From NCBI GenBank assembly GCA_028023455.1, contig JAQFVV010006634.1, forward strand, positions 231,159-295,158: 64,000 nucleotides of DNA, given 5' to 3'. Position 1 is the stretch's first letter. Each line of letters begins with the position of its first letter. The notes under the pieces were generated by a model, which was not told where the DNA came from, searched no databases, and was given only the letters and a program-made list of their open reading frames with translations. The position numbers and the translations under genes are program-made. Source of the DNA: Epiperipatus broadwayi. Its lineage: Eukaryota; Onychophora; Udeonychophora; Euonychophora; Peripatidae. Positions 40,172-53,270 of the stretch are shown here, one piece after another.

Positions 40172-40201
40172 GAATTCATTTTCTAATTAGAAAATGAATT
40201 C
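40172..40201. repeat. Perfect 30-bp palindrome
   Basis: GAATTCATTTTCTAA is followed immediately by its exact reverse complement, with no spacer. It sits at the left edge of a less AT-rich patch (about 40,200-40,640) and could be an element terminus or a cruciform-prone site. Confidence 0.9.
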
Positions 40202-40204
40202 AAG

Positions 40205-42720
40205 TTAATGAGTTTGAAAGCCTTATCGAAGGAATGTATCTAACAACAACCAGTAAATTTTGTAACATTGATAAGGAAAGAAGTGCTAGCCCGAAAGTAT
40301 CAAATACAGTATATATAGCTCTGAAAAGTTTGGAGAGAGAATCCATCTTTGTTGTAGAGAAGTGCAGTCACCTCTGTGCTTTTTTAAATTATAAAATTAA
40401 ATAGTGTTTCGATCATGGTGAAGGGCTAAAACGTCAGGAATCTGGCTATTGTTCCTGAGGTCCCCTAAAAATCTTAAATGAAGCTGCTGAAATCTTTTCT
40501 GGACCAATCATGCTGTTAAAATTATGAAAAGCCACTAAAATGCTGTTCAAGTAATCGACTAAATGCATGCCTACGTTTTTTACCAACTCAGACGTGTAAA
40601 CTAAGGAAATCAGCCCCGGAAGAAATGGGTAATATATATTTTTATAATGAACCTTAAACTTTCTGGCCAGTTCTGCACTTTACTTTACACTCCCTTTAAG
40701 AGCTCTTCTCATTTATAATGTAATAATCTTTGTAAAACTCTTTTATTTATGCTTTTTAAATTAGTAATTCTCTAAATCTCTAGTCTTTAAATTTAACTTT
40801 CCTTCATTACTATGGCAGTTCATTTACTATATTATATATATATATTATCGTGTGATTTATTAATGTCATTTATTTTTAATTATATGCCAATAATCTTTCG
40901 ACTCGATGATCTCCTTTGTTTCCTTTGCCTTGTGCAAATAATAATATATTAATTCTAATAGTAATTCTCGCCATTAGAACTAGATTCATACAGTTCGATC
41001 AATCATCGAGTCGAAAGAAATTATTAAATGTGTGTTATTTTTATAATTGGCTAATAATAAATTATTAGCTTCATTTTTAATCTATGCCCCAGCTATTTTT
41101 TGTATTCACCAATATGTATTTAATTCATATATAATCTTAAAATGTTTTTATTGCAAAAGGGCCGATAAAAGATCAAATATATTCTAATTCAACTTTGTTA
41201 TTTTCTATTAAGATTCAGGAAGGGCACGATGATTGGGGCATAATTAATATGATTTACAAATACTTTAAAATAGTTTTACTTAAAAGCTCATTTGACTTTA
41301 ATTCATTTGATCAAGTCATCACGTAGAGCATTCTATAATTGGGTTTTAGTTGTCAAACGGTGACTAGTAAGCCATCATCTTCAATGTTGCTGACGTAGGG
41401 CAGTCTTCCGCTCCATTAGGCTGGTTGGTAATAATATTTCTGTTATTTTAAATTATCGAGGAAGAAAGCACTTCCTCTCTCATTCATATTAGTCAAAGGG
41501 CATAAGACTTGTCAGACACAAGCCGCCATAGGACTTCGATTATCGAATAGCCATCATCTTTCAATTTCACTTTATAGCTCATAATTCGTCAGCACTGTTA
41601 CCTCTCTGTTCCAGTAAAGCTCACTCTGATGCTCGTAATTTGTGATGAAGTGATTTAAATTAAAGTCCAACAAATTCTCCGTTATATCTCAAAATAAGTT
41701 TTCTAATAAAGATTAAAGTTATGCCCTAAAATGCGTATCTTGCTCTTCATGAATGGATTTGCGAATGTGAAAATAAATGTCACATTCTTTTGTATAAAAT
41801 TAGAGTAATAAATTCCTTTACTAATGAATACTTTTATCTGCCTTATATTTCTTGTGGGGGAGGGGGCATAGTCATAGACTTTCAAATATTGCGTAATATT
41901 TGTTGGCATATAATAAGGACCGCCACTCTGATTATAATTATAAATTTTGTTTAAGTACTAGAATTAATTAACTTAATCTTTATTTAAAATTCAAACCAAA
42001 CAAATTATTATTATTAAATATTTTCTAAACACACTTGGTTTCTTAGTTCTTAATTCTTTCATAATTATTTTAATGTTAATGCTCGCTGTCTGTGTTGGCA
42101 ACCCAAACATATACATATGATTCGATTTAAAATTATCTTAGTTAATTTATTATCCGATATTAGTGTCAGTTCAGGGGTCTCTAATCCTCGCCAACCATTG
42201 AGCTAGTTTTTTGGAATATAACACTGTGCCGTCGAATTAGATTTCTACTAATCTGAGCTAGTGAGTTGGGTTTGAATTCAGTTTGAACCGACTGAGTTTG
42301 AATCCGACTTGCATTTAGGTGGTGGGTTTTTCGACTGGTACAGTATGCATTATAAGTAAATATTAATATTATTTTAAGTTTAATGTATTGTTAGTTTATT
42401 AACCCAGTTTGGTATTGCATGCATGGTCAGTTTTAGTCTTATGTCTTTCCTTATTTAGAGCCAGCTCACAAATTAAATAAGACCTGTGTGTAACATCGGA
42501 AATGTCATCCATAGGATGTTAAGCGATAGATCACTAGTAAATAGATTGATACTTGATTGGATCTGGGATCTTCTTATCCCATTTCAATCAAATTTAGTCT
42601 ATTTTTCCTTGACTCTAGGTTTTTGTTACGTGAATGTAAAAATCTGACATTAAAAAATATATAATTAATTAAGAATAATAAAACTGATAAGAAAATCAGT
42701 CCTGTATGACCATTGGGCAT
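40205..42720. other. Less AT-rich region, possible eroded LTR or other element
   Basis: About 40,205-40,640 and 41,340-41,640 have noticeably more CpG and balanced composition. A TATATATAG motif at 40,311 precedes CTCTGAAAAGTTTGGAGAG, which could be an old LTR promoter. No protein or paired LTR found. Confidence 0.3.
40889..41025. repeat. Inverted-repeat hairpin, about 22-bp arms
   Basis: AATAATCTTTCGACTCGATG at 40,889 is answered by ATCATCGAGTCGAAAGAAAT at 41,002. The core TTTCGACTCGATGAT is perfect, with a loop of about 90 bp. Weaker similarity extends outward. Possibly a small MITE. Confidence 0.7.
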
Positions 42721-43938
42721 ATGTATATTATAGCAATATGAACTCAGGGATGAACCTGGGGTGATGGAAAATCATCATCATCATCAATCTTATTTAATAC
42801 ACTAATCTAAATTTAAGTTCATCAGCATTACAATGATCAAAAAATAAAATCAATAATCAATCTTGTGACTGGATTTGAAAGTGGTCCACTACAGACTAGG
42901 CTAATTATTTAGTTTTTGCCAAACTTATGGAAAATTATATAAACAATAATTTACATGCACAAACTTAAGTGCTAATCCATAAGAATATAACAATTAAAAA
43001 AATAATGCTGGGATATTAAAACATACTGATCATCATCAATGCACTCTGACCATTCAGTATCTTTAATATATTGGCCAACTATAAACTTTATTTTGAATTA
43101 ATAATAAAATAAAATTTAGTGCATGAACTTTAAAGAATATCTTTTTGTGTCAACCAGGATCATCATCATTTTCTGGATGTCCATAACACTAAATATAAAC
43201 TGCAGTCTATATAATTGACCATTATGCAGGAATTTAGCTCATTGAGCAAAAGCCTATAACTGTTACTGTGAACAAGAAATAACACCAAGATATAATAATT
43301 TATTATATTTCAAACCTATTTTAGAAATGAATGAATTTACTGAATTAATATAATACAATATACGTTTTTTAATTAGAAAAAATGATAATAAAGTAAAATT
43401 AAGGTCTGCTAAGATATGATAGAGATATAAATTCACAATTCTGATTTTGATTCAAGCAATACAAAAAATATGCTATTACATTATAATTTACATATATCTC
43501 AATAGGTTTACATAAAACACACCTATATGTAAGCACTCAGATATGCAATATAATAATTTAAATTCAACATCTTTGAATTGCCATAAACCAATAATAAAAA
43601 TTCATTTTAATAATACATAATAATTAATTTTAAAATATATGTGGTTGATAATTGATTTTAATATATATGGGTCTACATGACACACATTCAAATGTGTGTG
43701 CACATTGATATTTTATTAGTTAAAAAATAAACTTATTAAACCATATTATAATTTCAAATATATAATTCATTGTTGAAAAATATACATAAAATTCACTTCT
43801 TAAATTCATATTCATATTATTTAACAAATTTAATGTTTGAGAATTCTCATACTATCATTTTAGGTACTTAAAATATTTAATTAATTGAAGACCCATGGTT
43901 ACTGTTTATCTTTAATATAGGAATGTAGCCAAATGGTT

Positions 43939-43940
<2 letters not shown>
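42721..43940. other. Gene-free AT-rich stretch
   Basis: Nothing supportable apart from a short CAT repeat near 42,772. Confidence 0.5.

Positions 43941-43942
<2 letters not shown>

Positions 43943-43988
<46 letters not shown>
43943..43988. repeat. (TA)n microsatellite abutting FB copy 2
   Basis: A TA run with one TG interruption immediately before the FB element. Confidence 0.95.
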
Positions 43989-44695
43989 GGGGACTTAATC
44001 TCACTGTAAAGCTTCCTATAACTATCTGATCTATGCCATACAACCAATGCACATGACCATGTACATGTGAAAAAGTTAAATGATTTCCAATATATATATT
44101 TCATGCTAAACCAGAAGTCATCATTTGGTGCAGATCAATATCTCTCATACATATAATACAATCATTAAACAGTTTATATTAAGATAGCAAACCTTCAAAC
44201 TTTAATGGATAAGCTTCAATATTTTCCAAATCTTCAGCCATCCATATCATTGAAAATCTAATGATGGAACATTCAAAGCTCTTGCTGATACCAATGTGAC
44301 TGTCACACCCATGTTGACTTTAAGTTACTCTGAATCCTTACATATAGGACCTTAATATGTCTATTTGGGGAATGGGTAGAATATATGCTGAATATGTAAT
44401 ATTTAAATGCATGTATATTTCTATTCTCAGATTTACAATGATATTGATAGCTAAAGACCTGGAGAATAGAGAAAATTGAAGCTTGTCTGTCCTTTAAAGT
44501 TTGAAGATTTACTATCTTAATATAAATTGAACAATGATTGCATATATGTGTGGGACATATATGTACTTATATTGGAAATAATTTATATTTTTGACATGTA
44601 TGTGGTCATGTGCAATGGTTGTATGGAATAGAATGGACAATTGTAGAGAGTTTGAAAGTCTGCCTTCAAGTTCTTTCTAATTACATTAATTTTGG
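43986..44695. mobile_element. Foldback element FB, copy 2 (about 710 bp)
   Basis: An imperfect palindrome: 44,178-44,240 (TATATTAAGATAGCAAACCT...) mirrors 44,453-44,535 (...ACTATCTTAATATAA), and the outer blocks ACACATGACC-type and GTGGTCATGTGCAATGG mirror each other further out. The left end is GGGGACTTAATCTCACTG (a decayed B-box end) and the right end is GAAAGTCTGCCTTCAAGTTC. The arrangement is the same as FB copies 1 and 3, with a shortened centre. No coding capacity. Confidence 0.82.
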
Positions 44696-44788
44696 TATAC
44701 ACAATTTACATATATTTAAATATTACATATATAAATATTATTTTGAAGGCTATCTATATTTAAAATAGTAAATTCAATCAATTAAAAT

Positions 44789-44790
<2 letters not shown>

Positions 44791-44832
<42 letters not shown>
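44791..44832. repeat. (TA)n microsatellite
   Basis: A TA run about 100 bp right of FB copy 2. Confidence 0.95.
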
Positions 44833-44834
<2 letters not shown>

Positions 44835-45216
44835 AAAGAATTTCATTAACGATTATTATTATTAGTTGAGTTGTAATCTATATAAAGTTTTAAAGTAGTT
44901 TCATAAAGTTAAAAATATAAGTAATCTTAACCATACACAAACTCAAAAAGTCATCTATCTGTGATTGGTAAAATGATTATGAAGATATTTTCTGATAAAA
45001 AAAGTAAAACAGTAAAGAAAAAATAAAACTTTTAACGAGTAGTATGATAAACAGTAGCTTATTTTTTTCATGGAAAGATCATTGCAGAAAAATAGTCTGT
45101 TGGGTGTTATACCCTTTTATCCTTATAGTAGATAAAAATTTAATATACATATTAAAAAGTATATATCAAACACAAGCATGTAGATATCAGCTCTAAATTA
45201 TCCTCAAATGTGCATA

Positions 45217-45354
<138 letters not shown>

Positions 45355-45359
45355 AGCTA

Positions 45360-48300
45360 TATAATTGGTCCTGTGGGCTAAATATATATTTTATGTGTTA
45401 ACTTTTTTTTATTAGATTATATTAAATGTTTCTTTCTTGATGTTAAATTATAAAGTTTTAGTTAAAAGTTTTATATTATTGATTAAAATAATTTACTTAG
45501 AATATATAAATATACTAATTGAATTAGTTAATATTTGATTAAAAATCCCAGTTAATACTTTAGCTTTAAATAGCATTTGTTTAAATCCTATTATGTTTTA
45601 GATATATACAGTTAATAACATTAATTTATTCTGTACAAAATATGATTTTTTAATTTTCGCTGGGATCTTTATTAGATTTAAAATAAATGGTTTAAAAATA
45701 ATAATTATTTGATACAATGTTAGTTCATGTGAGAATTATTTAAAGTCAGAGTTATGAATATGATTAATTGGGATAAATTTTAATTTAAATAAGTTTTAAA
45801 TTAACTAAGTTTCAAATGGATAACAAATTAACTTTATTTCTTTTAGAATAATGGTTATATCTAATATATGTTATACCTAATGATTATATATAGTGTTTGA
45901 ATATAGGTGCAGGTATTTGAATAAATGAAATATTTAAAAAAGAATTATAATGTTTATATATTTTAATGTACTTTTAACTAAAGGTAATTTTAAAAAGTAC
46001 TCTGGAAATAAAATAAAGAGTATATTTTGAGTGAAAAGTATGTAATTTAAAAATATTAATAAATAATTAAATTAGTTAAATAAATTATTTATTTAATAAT
46101 TAAATTGCAATTAACAAAGTTCATTATCAGTCTAGTCATCTTGCAGGTCAATTAAAAGTCCAAGGTCAAGTTAATTCATTATAAAAATTTAAACCTATCC
46201 TAATAATTTTAATATTTTGCCTCTGTATTTAAATAAAATAAATTGAACTGGCTCTGCTGATAGGAACTGCAGACATGCACAGGTGTTTGGATATAAAGAG
46301 GAGAAAACAGGAAATAATTATTAGTGTGTGTATTAAAAATCTTATTGAAATTATTTTAACTGATTGGATTTTGTTTCATTATTGTAAATCAGTTTAAAAG
46401 TTTTTAATTTATTTTTCTTTTCCATTTCAAATGTCTGAATAAAAGAGTTAAAAGTTATCCATTGCAGTATTACACTAAGGTATATATGTTTGACTGACTT
46501 ATCAAGCAATACATCATGGAAAGATGCTAAAAATACCATTAATTTTTAAAAGAAACTCACCAGTCACTAATTACACAATGGAAGCATATGTTTATTTTGT
46601 TCTTATTCTAAAATCATTAACTAATTTAAACTTTGGCTCTAACAATTGTTTTCAATACTTTAATATTTTAATTGATATTAACAGTAAATTTACTTATTAA
46701 TAAAGTACTTATTACATGTTTGATAAAACTCTGATCTAAAGATAAGTAATTGATTAATAATTTTATAAAAGACAATCACTTGTAATTTGTTTTGGAAAAA
46801 CATATAAAAGTCATTATATTTGTAGTAAATTAAAAGTATAATAATGACAAGTTACTGTAAAAGCACTGATTGTATTAAAAATAGAAAAAATTGAAATGAT
46901 TTGGAATTTTATTATATAATTTTAAAAAAAGAAAATTAAAATGTTTCTTTAGTATACTGAAGAAAATATCTTATTCGTTTGATTTTCTACTAACACAAAT
47001 AAGCCAAAGTTGAATTAATATGATTATATATTCTCAATTTATCTGCCTATTCATTTAGAATATTTTCTAAATTGCTTATTTGTTTTGAAGTATATTACTT
47101 TACTTTAAAGAAAAAAGAAATGATTTAAACTTATCTGATATTTAATATTATTAAAATATGTAAATTTTATAATATGGAATTTTGCAAAGAACTGTTATTA
47201 TTTAGTATCCTCTATTTGCTCATATTTTCTCAAATTTGTGCTTTAATTATGAACTCATTCAAAAGAAATTCCTTTTCTAAATTATATATTTATTTTTTAT
47301 CTGCTTGAGAAAAAGTTTGTATTATGGTAATTTCTTAAATAAGATAAAAAGAACTTGAATGAAAGGGGTTTATTTTTATTATAAAATAAAAATAACTTAA
47401 ATCCCTAATCTAAAATGATAAAACAAGATAATTATTGATATATATATTTAAAAATTACTATTGATAATACCATGTAGCTATAATTTATATCATATATTTA
47501 ATTGCTATTATTATTTATGGTATTGTAAAATATATTGATAATAGTATGTGTACATGAACAAAGATGGGTGAGAAATATTAAGTAAAAAGGTTTATTTATA
47601 AGTTATTTTTTGGTATCATTTAAAGTGTTCATATTTGTTGTTTCATCCTAAATAAAAGTATTATGAACATCGGAATATATGAAAGTTGAGATAGCTTATA
47701 AAATTGAATGTTATTATCATTATGAAATTATGATTTGGTGACATTCAAATGGATGCATTTTATGCCTTTGTATGTGTGCTTATAAAATGTTTATTTATTT
47801 ATTATCCTTATAAAATCTATGCTTTGTACTATTAGTAGTATCCATTTAGGCAATTTTATGGTAGTATATTACTTTTATTTGCCTTTGGTCCATTCATTAG
47901 TGAGAGCATGGGATGTTTATTTATCAGCACTGTTTGCACATAGTTACCAAGTGCCTATTCATATTTTACTTATTCATATTTGTCATTATTCACTATGCCT
48001 GGAATTTCAATATTAATGTGTATTTTGGTATGTTATAATATCTGAAGGCATGTCTATCTTTAAAATATATTATTATTTCTGTTACAATTTAAATTAAAAT
48101 ATATTATAAGCATAGAGCTTATTTATTTTCTTAACCCATCATAGGTATTAATACTATCATACTGATGTTACTACTTTGCATAGTATTTTTTTGTAAAGAT
48201 ACAAAAAGTATCTTCACACTCTTTCTAAAACCTAGTTTCACCATCTAAAGTATATAATATCTTACTGGTAGCCTGAATATAGGCATATAGGTGTATTATT

Positions 48301-49320
48301 TTATTTTGCATATATAATATTTAAAGAAAAAGCAAATTAGATCAAAGTAAAAACATTTAGGTGATGATAATTACTTAGATTATAAATTCTTTAGGAAATG
48401 TTTTATGGAAAGATGTATTTATGTGTAAAGTTTCTTAATATTTTGTTAGTTTAATTTATTAAATTACAAAAAAAAGATGATTATTGTAAATAAATATTTT
48501 ATTGTATAAATATTCTCATATGCTGTAAATAAATATTTTTTGCTATTAATTAAATATATTTGTGTTTTGTTTCCATTGTAACATTATGACCTTTGTTATT
48601 TAAAAAATCTTACTTAATCAAATTTTATTATAAATTAATTTAGAAGAGTCACATAGAATTTATTTATTTACTTTGCTTAATGTTCATTTTTATCTGCATT
48701 GAAAGAAGATAAATACTAGGTTTATTTTTTTTTATTTCAAATGCACTTATAATGTAGATAGTAGTATAAAATATACTCTTCCTACCTGCTGTATTATCCT
48801 TTGTTAATACTTATTAAAAGTTGTATCAAAAGATAGAAAATTTAAAAATGTTTATAGGTGGTGGAAATAAAATAATTACTCTTAAAGAACTTTAAAATAT
48901 TTAGAAATGTCTTACTTTACTAGCCACATGTTGTTGAAGTATTTAAATAATTCGTTATGGTGTAGTCACATTTCTGCTTACCTAAAATATAAATGCTTAT
49001 TGACAAGGCTAAGAGAAGAATATGAAATGTGTAGAATTCTAAAATACATTAACATTATCATTTTTCTTGTGCCAAGTGAATTTTTATTTTGAACCTTAAG
49101 ATATAGACATTTTAGAACTTGGTATGAGATTTTAAAAATTGTAAAATGAATATAAAATTTAAACTTTTAAGTAAAATAAACCTGAGATAAAATTTAAGTT
49201 GATATGAGACTTAGTACACAGTATTAGTAATTATGATTAGATATATTGTCTGTAAGAGGTCTCATAGGTATTATGGTGCCTGTGTGACTTGTCCTTTGAG
49301 TGATCCTGCACCATACATTT
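45360..49320. other. Gene-free AT-rich stretch
   Basis: Open frames at 46,351-46,539, 47,819-48,016 and 48,907-49,092 are short and featureless. No element ends recognised. Confidence 0.55.
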
Positions 49321-49358
49321 TAGTTTACATATATACATATATATATATATAGCTTGTT

Positions 49359-49361
<3 letters not shown>

Positions 49362-49393
<32 letters not shown>
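49362..49393. repeat. (TA)n microsatellite
   Basis: A TA run about 50 bp before the inverted-repeat element. Confidence 0.93.
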
Positions 49394-49397
<4 letters not shown>

Positions 49398-49441
49398 AAA
49401 TATTATAATTCAATGTCTGTATTTCTTCAAATCAATATGCA

Positions 49442-49688
49442 TAATCTTATACTTGAATATTTATAAATACAGTAATTAGATATACATAAAGTATAACTTT
49501 AAAAATTTTATCCATTTAGGAGCACTTTCGACTATCTTCATAGTTGATAAAGATTACGAGGATAGTCGTCTAAGTGAATAAAACTTTTAAAGTTATACTT
49601 TACATATATACTTAAATAAGGCTATAACCTTAGTACATATAAGCATGTATCTAATTACTGTATTTATAAATATTCAATTATAAGATTA
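49442..49688. mobile_element. Palindromic MITE-like element, about 247 bp
   Basis: The terminal inverted repeats 49,442-49,482 and 49,648-49,688 match at about 40 of 41 positions (core GAATATTTATAAATACAGTA). A second internal pair, AAAGTATAACTTTAAAA...CGACTATC and its mirror GATAGTCG...AAAGTTATACTTT, lies inside, so nearly the whole element folds into one hairpin. One arm has about 25 extra bases around 49,620-49,645. Non-coding. Confidence 0.85.
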
Positions 49689-49699
49689 CATACACATAT

Positions 49700-52600
49700 A
49701 TATATATAACAAAAATAATTACTTTTACACATATATGTAAACAACTGTTAATTGAATACTAACTATTACCCAAATAAATTTCAATTTTGTTATTTAATGT
49801 TTTTGTTTTTTCTATAAAGTTTTTATAGTCATTTATAAAGAAAAAAAATCTTTAAAATAAATACCCATAATTTAATAAGCCTAATTGCAGTTTAATTATC
49901 TATTTTTTTGTTCTTGGTCTTAGCTGAGTTTGTATTTAAAATGAGAGAATACAGATCATTTTTGAACTCAAAAAAATGCATTACTTTAACAAGATCTTGG
50001 GACAAATGATTATAGGTTGATGATATTTACATGAATATACTTTTATGGAATGAAGTACTTTTACTTTAAAACACTAGTAAATTTTAAGTGCAATATACCA
50101 TAATTATGGAGCATCTTTGCTTTTCCTTCACTCCTCTGCAGCTACCTGTAATACTGTTTTTCCAGTTTAGTATTCATGTGATTGTAAAGCTAAAACTACA
50201 AAAGTTCTGACTTATTATGTTGCAAAAAAAAAAAAAAAAGCTCTCAATGTCATTATTTTATAGAGCAAAATTCTTGAAACAAACAGAAAATCTTCCCACA
50301 ATGTAAAAAAAAAATGTTCTTGATTGGTAGATTCTTTCTTCTTAGACTTCAAAAGCATTTGTGACACTACTTAAAATCCCCTTTTTATTGTTCTAAGAAA
50401 CAAGTAAAAAAAAATATAATTTTCATAATTTGCTTAATAATGACTAACTTTATTACTACCTAGCATGCTTTTGATATACGGTGTATATCATATTCATCGC
50501 TTATAGTAATATGAATCATGAATTCTTGATATTAGTATATAAGTAGTGATTAATTAGTGTGTTTGTAAATAATATTAATAAAAAAACAAGTCTTAATTTT
50601 AAAAAAAAAGATAATAAACAAAAATCTTTTTTTGGCAAAATAAGACGGTGTTTTTGTAAAAGTCAAAAAAAAAAAAAAAATGTATAATAACTATAAATTT
50701 TGCAACCGTAAATACAAGAAGAAATACTCTTTTAAACAAATCAGTTTATAAATGTGCTTTGTAGAATAAATTATAATAAAAAATTATTGCAAATGAATGA
50801 AAACTAATGTGGGATCATGTAATATATAACTTTTTTTATTTTTGAATGAAAACAAAATTTAGCATTTTGGAACAGAGGAATGGGGTGGAGTTTTTAAAAG
50901 GTTGATCTTTGAGGCCCAATTTTAGCAGTTACGCTGCTCTACTCAGCTCACTAAATAATAAATGTTTAAGCAATACTATACTACAACAAAATCTATAAAA
51001 GCAATAAAAAATAAGGCCTTAGTATATATGTAATAAATAAACTCTAACGCCTAGATCTCAATTCTTTCTCGATATATTGTATATATAACTTAAAATAAAA
51101 TTTAAATCAGTGAACATATTGTACGAATACAATAATAGTTTTTATCTAGTAGATCGTAAAATAAAACTGTCAGTTGTAAAGCGTAAACTCGTTTTAATTG
51201 TGCATAATTATTTTTATTAATGCTATAACTTACCTCTGAGCGACAACTTTTTATATGTTATGATTTAACGAGATAATAAATAAGCTATTTGTTACAGAGT
51301 AAAGGCTCTACCTAGTCTAACAACTTCGGAATAATAAATATTAAAATTATTTTGTTAGAAATTATTTTTCTTTTTAGACTTTTATCCATAAAGTCTACAT
51401 TTTGTTTTTGAAAATAATGTGTTTATATACATATTATTAAAAGAGTCTGAGTCACCAACACGAAAATCAAAATGTGAGGGCACATCAAACAGACCACACA
51501 AAAATCGCCACTCACACATCCATATTAAAGACTAAACCCACCAACATAATTTTTAAGATATTATATATTCATCAATTTTGTGTAAAATTGTCAGTTAAAA
51601 TTATTTTCTTGACAATACTGACTTGTACATATTTATAAATATAAAACCTATAAATGCAAGCAAGTAAAAATTTTGAAAAACAAAAGAAAGAAATCATTAA
51701 TGTTATTTTTTTATTTTTTTTTATTAATACAGCATAAAATTTTATAAATGTCCAAATGACGTCAACAATGAAAATAAAAGTTTGATCTTGAAACTCATAT
51801 ATCAATCAATGAAAGATGAGACAACAGAATAACTTCATTTTTTTAAGAAAAAAAGAAAAGGAAGGAGAGTAAAATTACGTCTTTAAAAAAACTTTACTTT
51901 TTTACACTTAGTTATCATTTTAACTATCCTCAATAGTAGAGCTCATAAGTCACTACAATTACAACTTGAAGAAGTCGATTAAGGAACCCACTACCTATTT
52001 CCATAAATCTTACACTTTAATCCAAGTTATAAGCTAGAAAACAACAAATCATGTGTGGCTAGAAATGATAAAACATTGTGGGGATGGAGCTGCTTGTCAT
52101 GCAAATGTGATTCCAGATTCTATTGTCATTTCAAATTAACACCTTGATGACCATGACAGTAAAAAGATCTACAACCCACTACAATCAAGCAAAGAAATTC
52201 TCTCAGCTCAAAAAAGATAGTTTATAAAAGAGTTTGAGTCACTAACATGATGATCCAGATGATGACCGAAGATTATCTGATAAACTACAGTTCATACAAA
52301 AGAACTTTCCTAAAGGCAAAGATACTGAGACATTTCACAATGTTGTAATGGTCAAATTTGTACACTCATGCAACAAAATCCAGAATCTGGGCAAAGTACA
52401 CCAAAGCTGACCGAAGTGAGATGGTGAGACCTCTAATCCAACCAAACTTCATCTCATTTGCTAGTACTTCATGATTTAACACCTTATGACTCACATTTTT
52501 GAGGTCACACCCAGTCACAATTTAACCTGTGAGCTGGCTTAGAACAGGGAGAACCATGAGATTCAGGGGCTAACCATCAATTTAACTCAATGCGTGGAAC

Positions 52601-53017
52601 AGACCCACTAATTACTTTAACTAAAACAATGTATGTTCAACATATAAATTATTAAGAAATTGGAATCAGATAATGTGGATTGGATTGAACTAGAATTATG
52701 AACAAAAAAGATATGAAACAAATTTTATATTTTAAACATGTTTATTAAAACAATAACAAAACAACACAAAATAGAGTAACAAAATGATAAGGATTACATA
52801 GCGTTAAACATGTGTGGTCAATATCTGCAGGCATTTACATAAGAGGTGAGACTATTATCAGTACAGTGGTCTCATTTTAATATATTAAAATAAATGTATG
52901 TGTGGTTAATAAATCATGCCTATAATCATGTACTATCCCATCCTAATGCTCATGGTTTGCTAATATTATAAGTTAATAACCTAGCAGAGATAATGAATAA
53001 ATACACCTCTAATATGG

Positions 53018-53020
<3 letters not shown>
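49700..53020. other. Gene-free stretch
   Basis: Mostly AT-rich. At 52,240-52,410 the plus strand is open for about 54 codons in a less AT-rich patch (DDPDDDRRLSDKLQFI...), with no motif I recognise. The phrase AAAGAGTYTGAGTCACYAAC occurs at about 51,440 and about 52,228, suggesting two fragments of one repeat. Confidence 0.4.
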
Positions 53021-53021
<1 letters not shown>

Positions 53022-53079
<58 letters not shown>

Positions 53080-53200
53080 TAGTGTGAGCAAATAAGTAAG
53101 CTCAAGATAATGCAGATTCAACTTGGAAACCAAGATTTGAGTTTCAGTTTAATGCTGAATAATTAACTAATGAGGAGGAAAAGAACTAGTTACTTTTAGA

Positions 53201-53266
<66 letters not shown>
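53022..53266. repeat. Two (TA)n microsatellites
   Basis: TA runs at about 53,022-53,076 and 53,203-53,266, with a unique 125-bp spacer. Confidence 0.96.
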
Positions 53267-53269
<3 letters not shown>

Positions 53270-53270
<1 letters not shown>

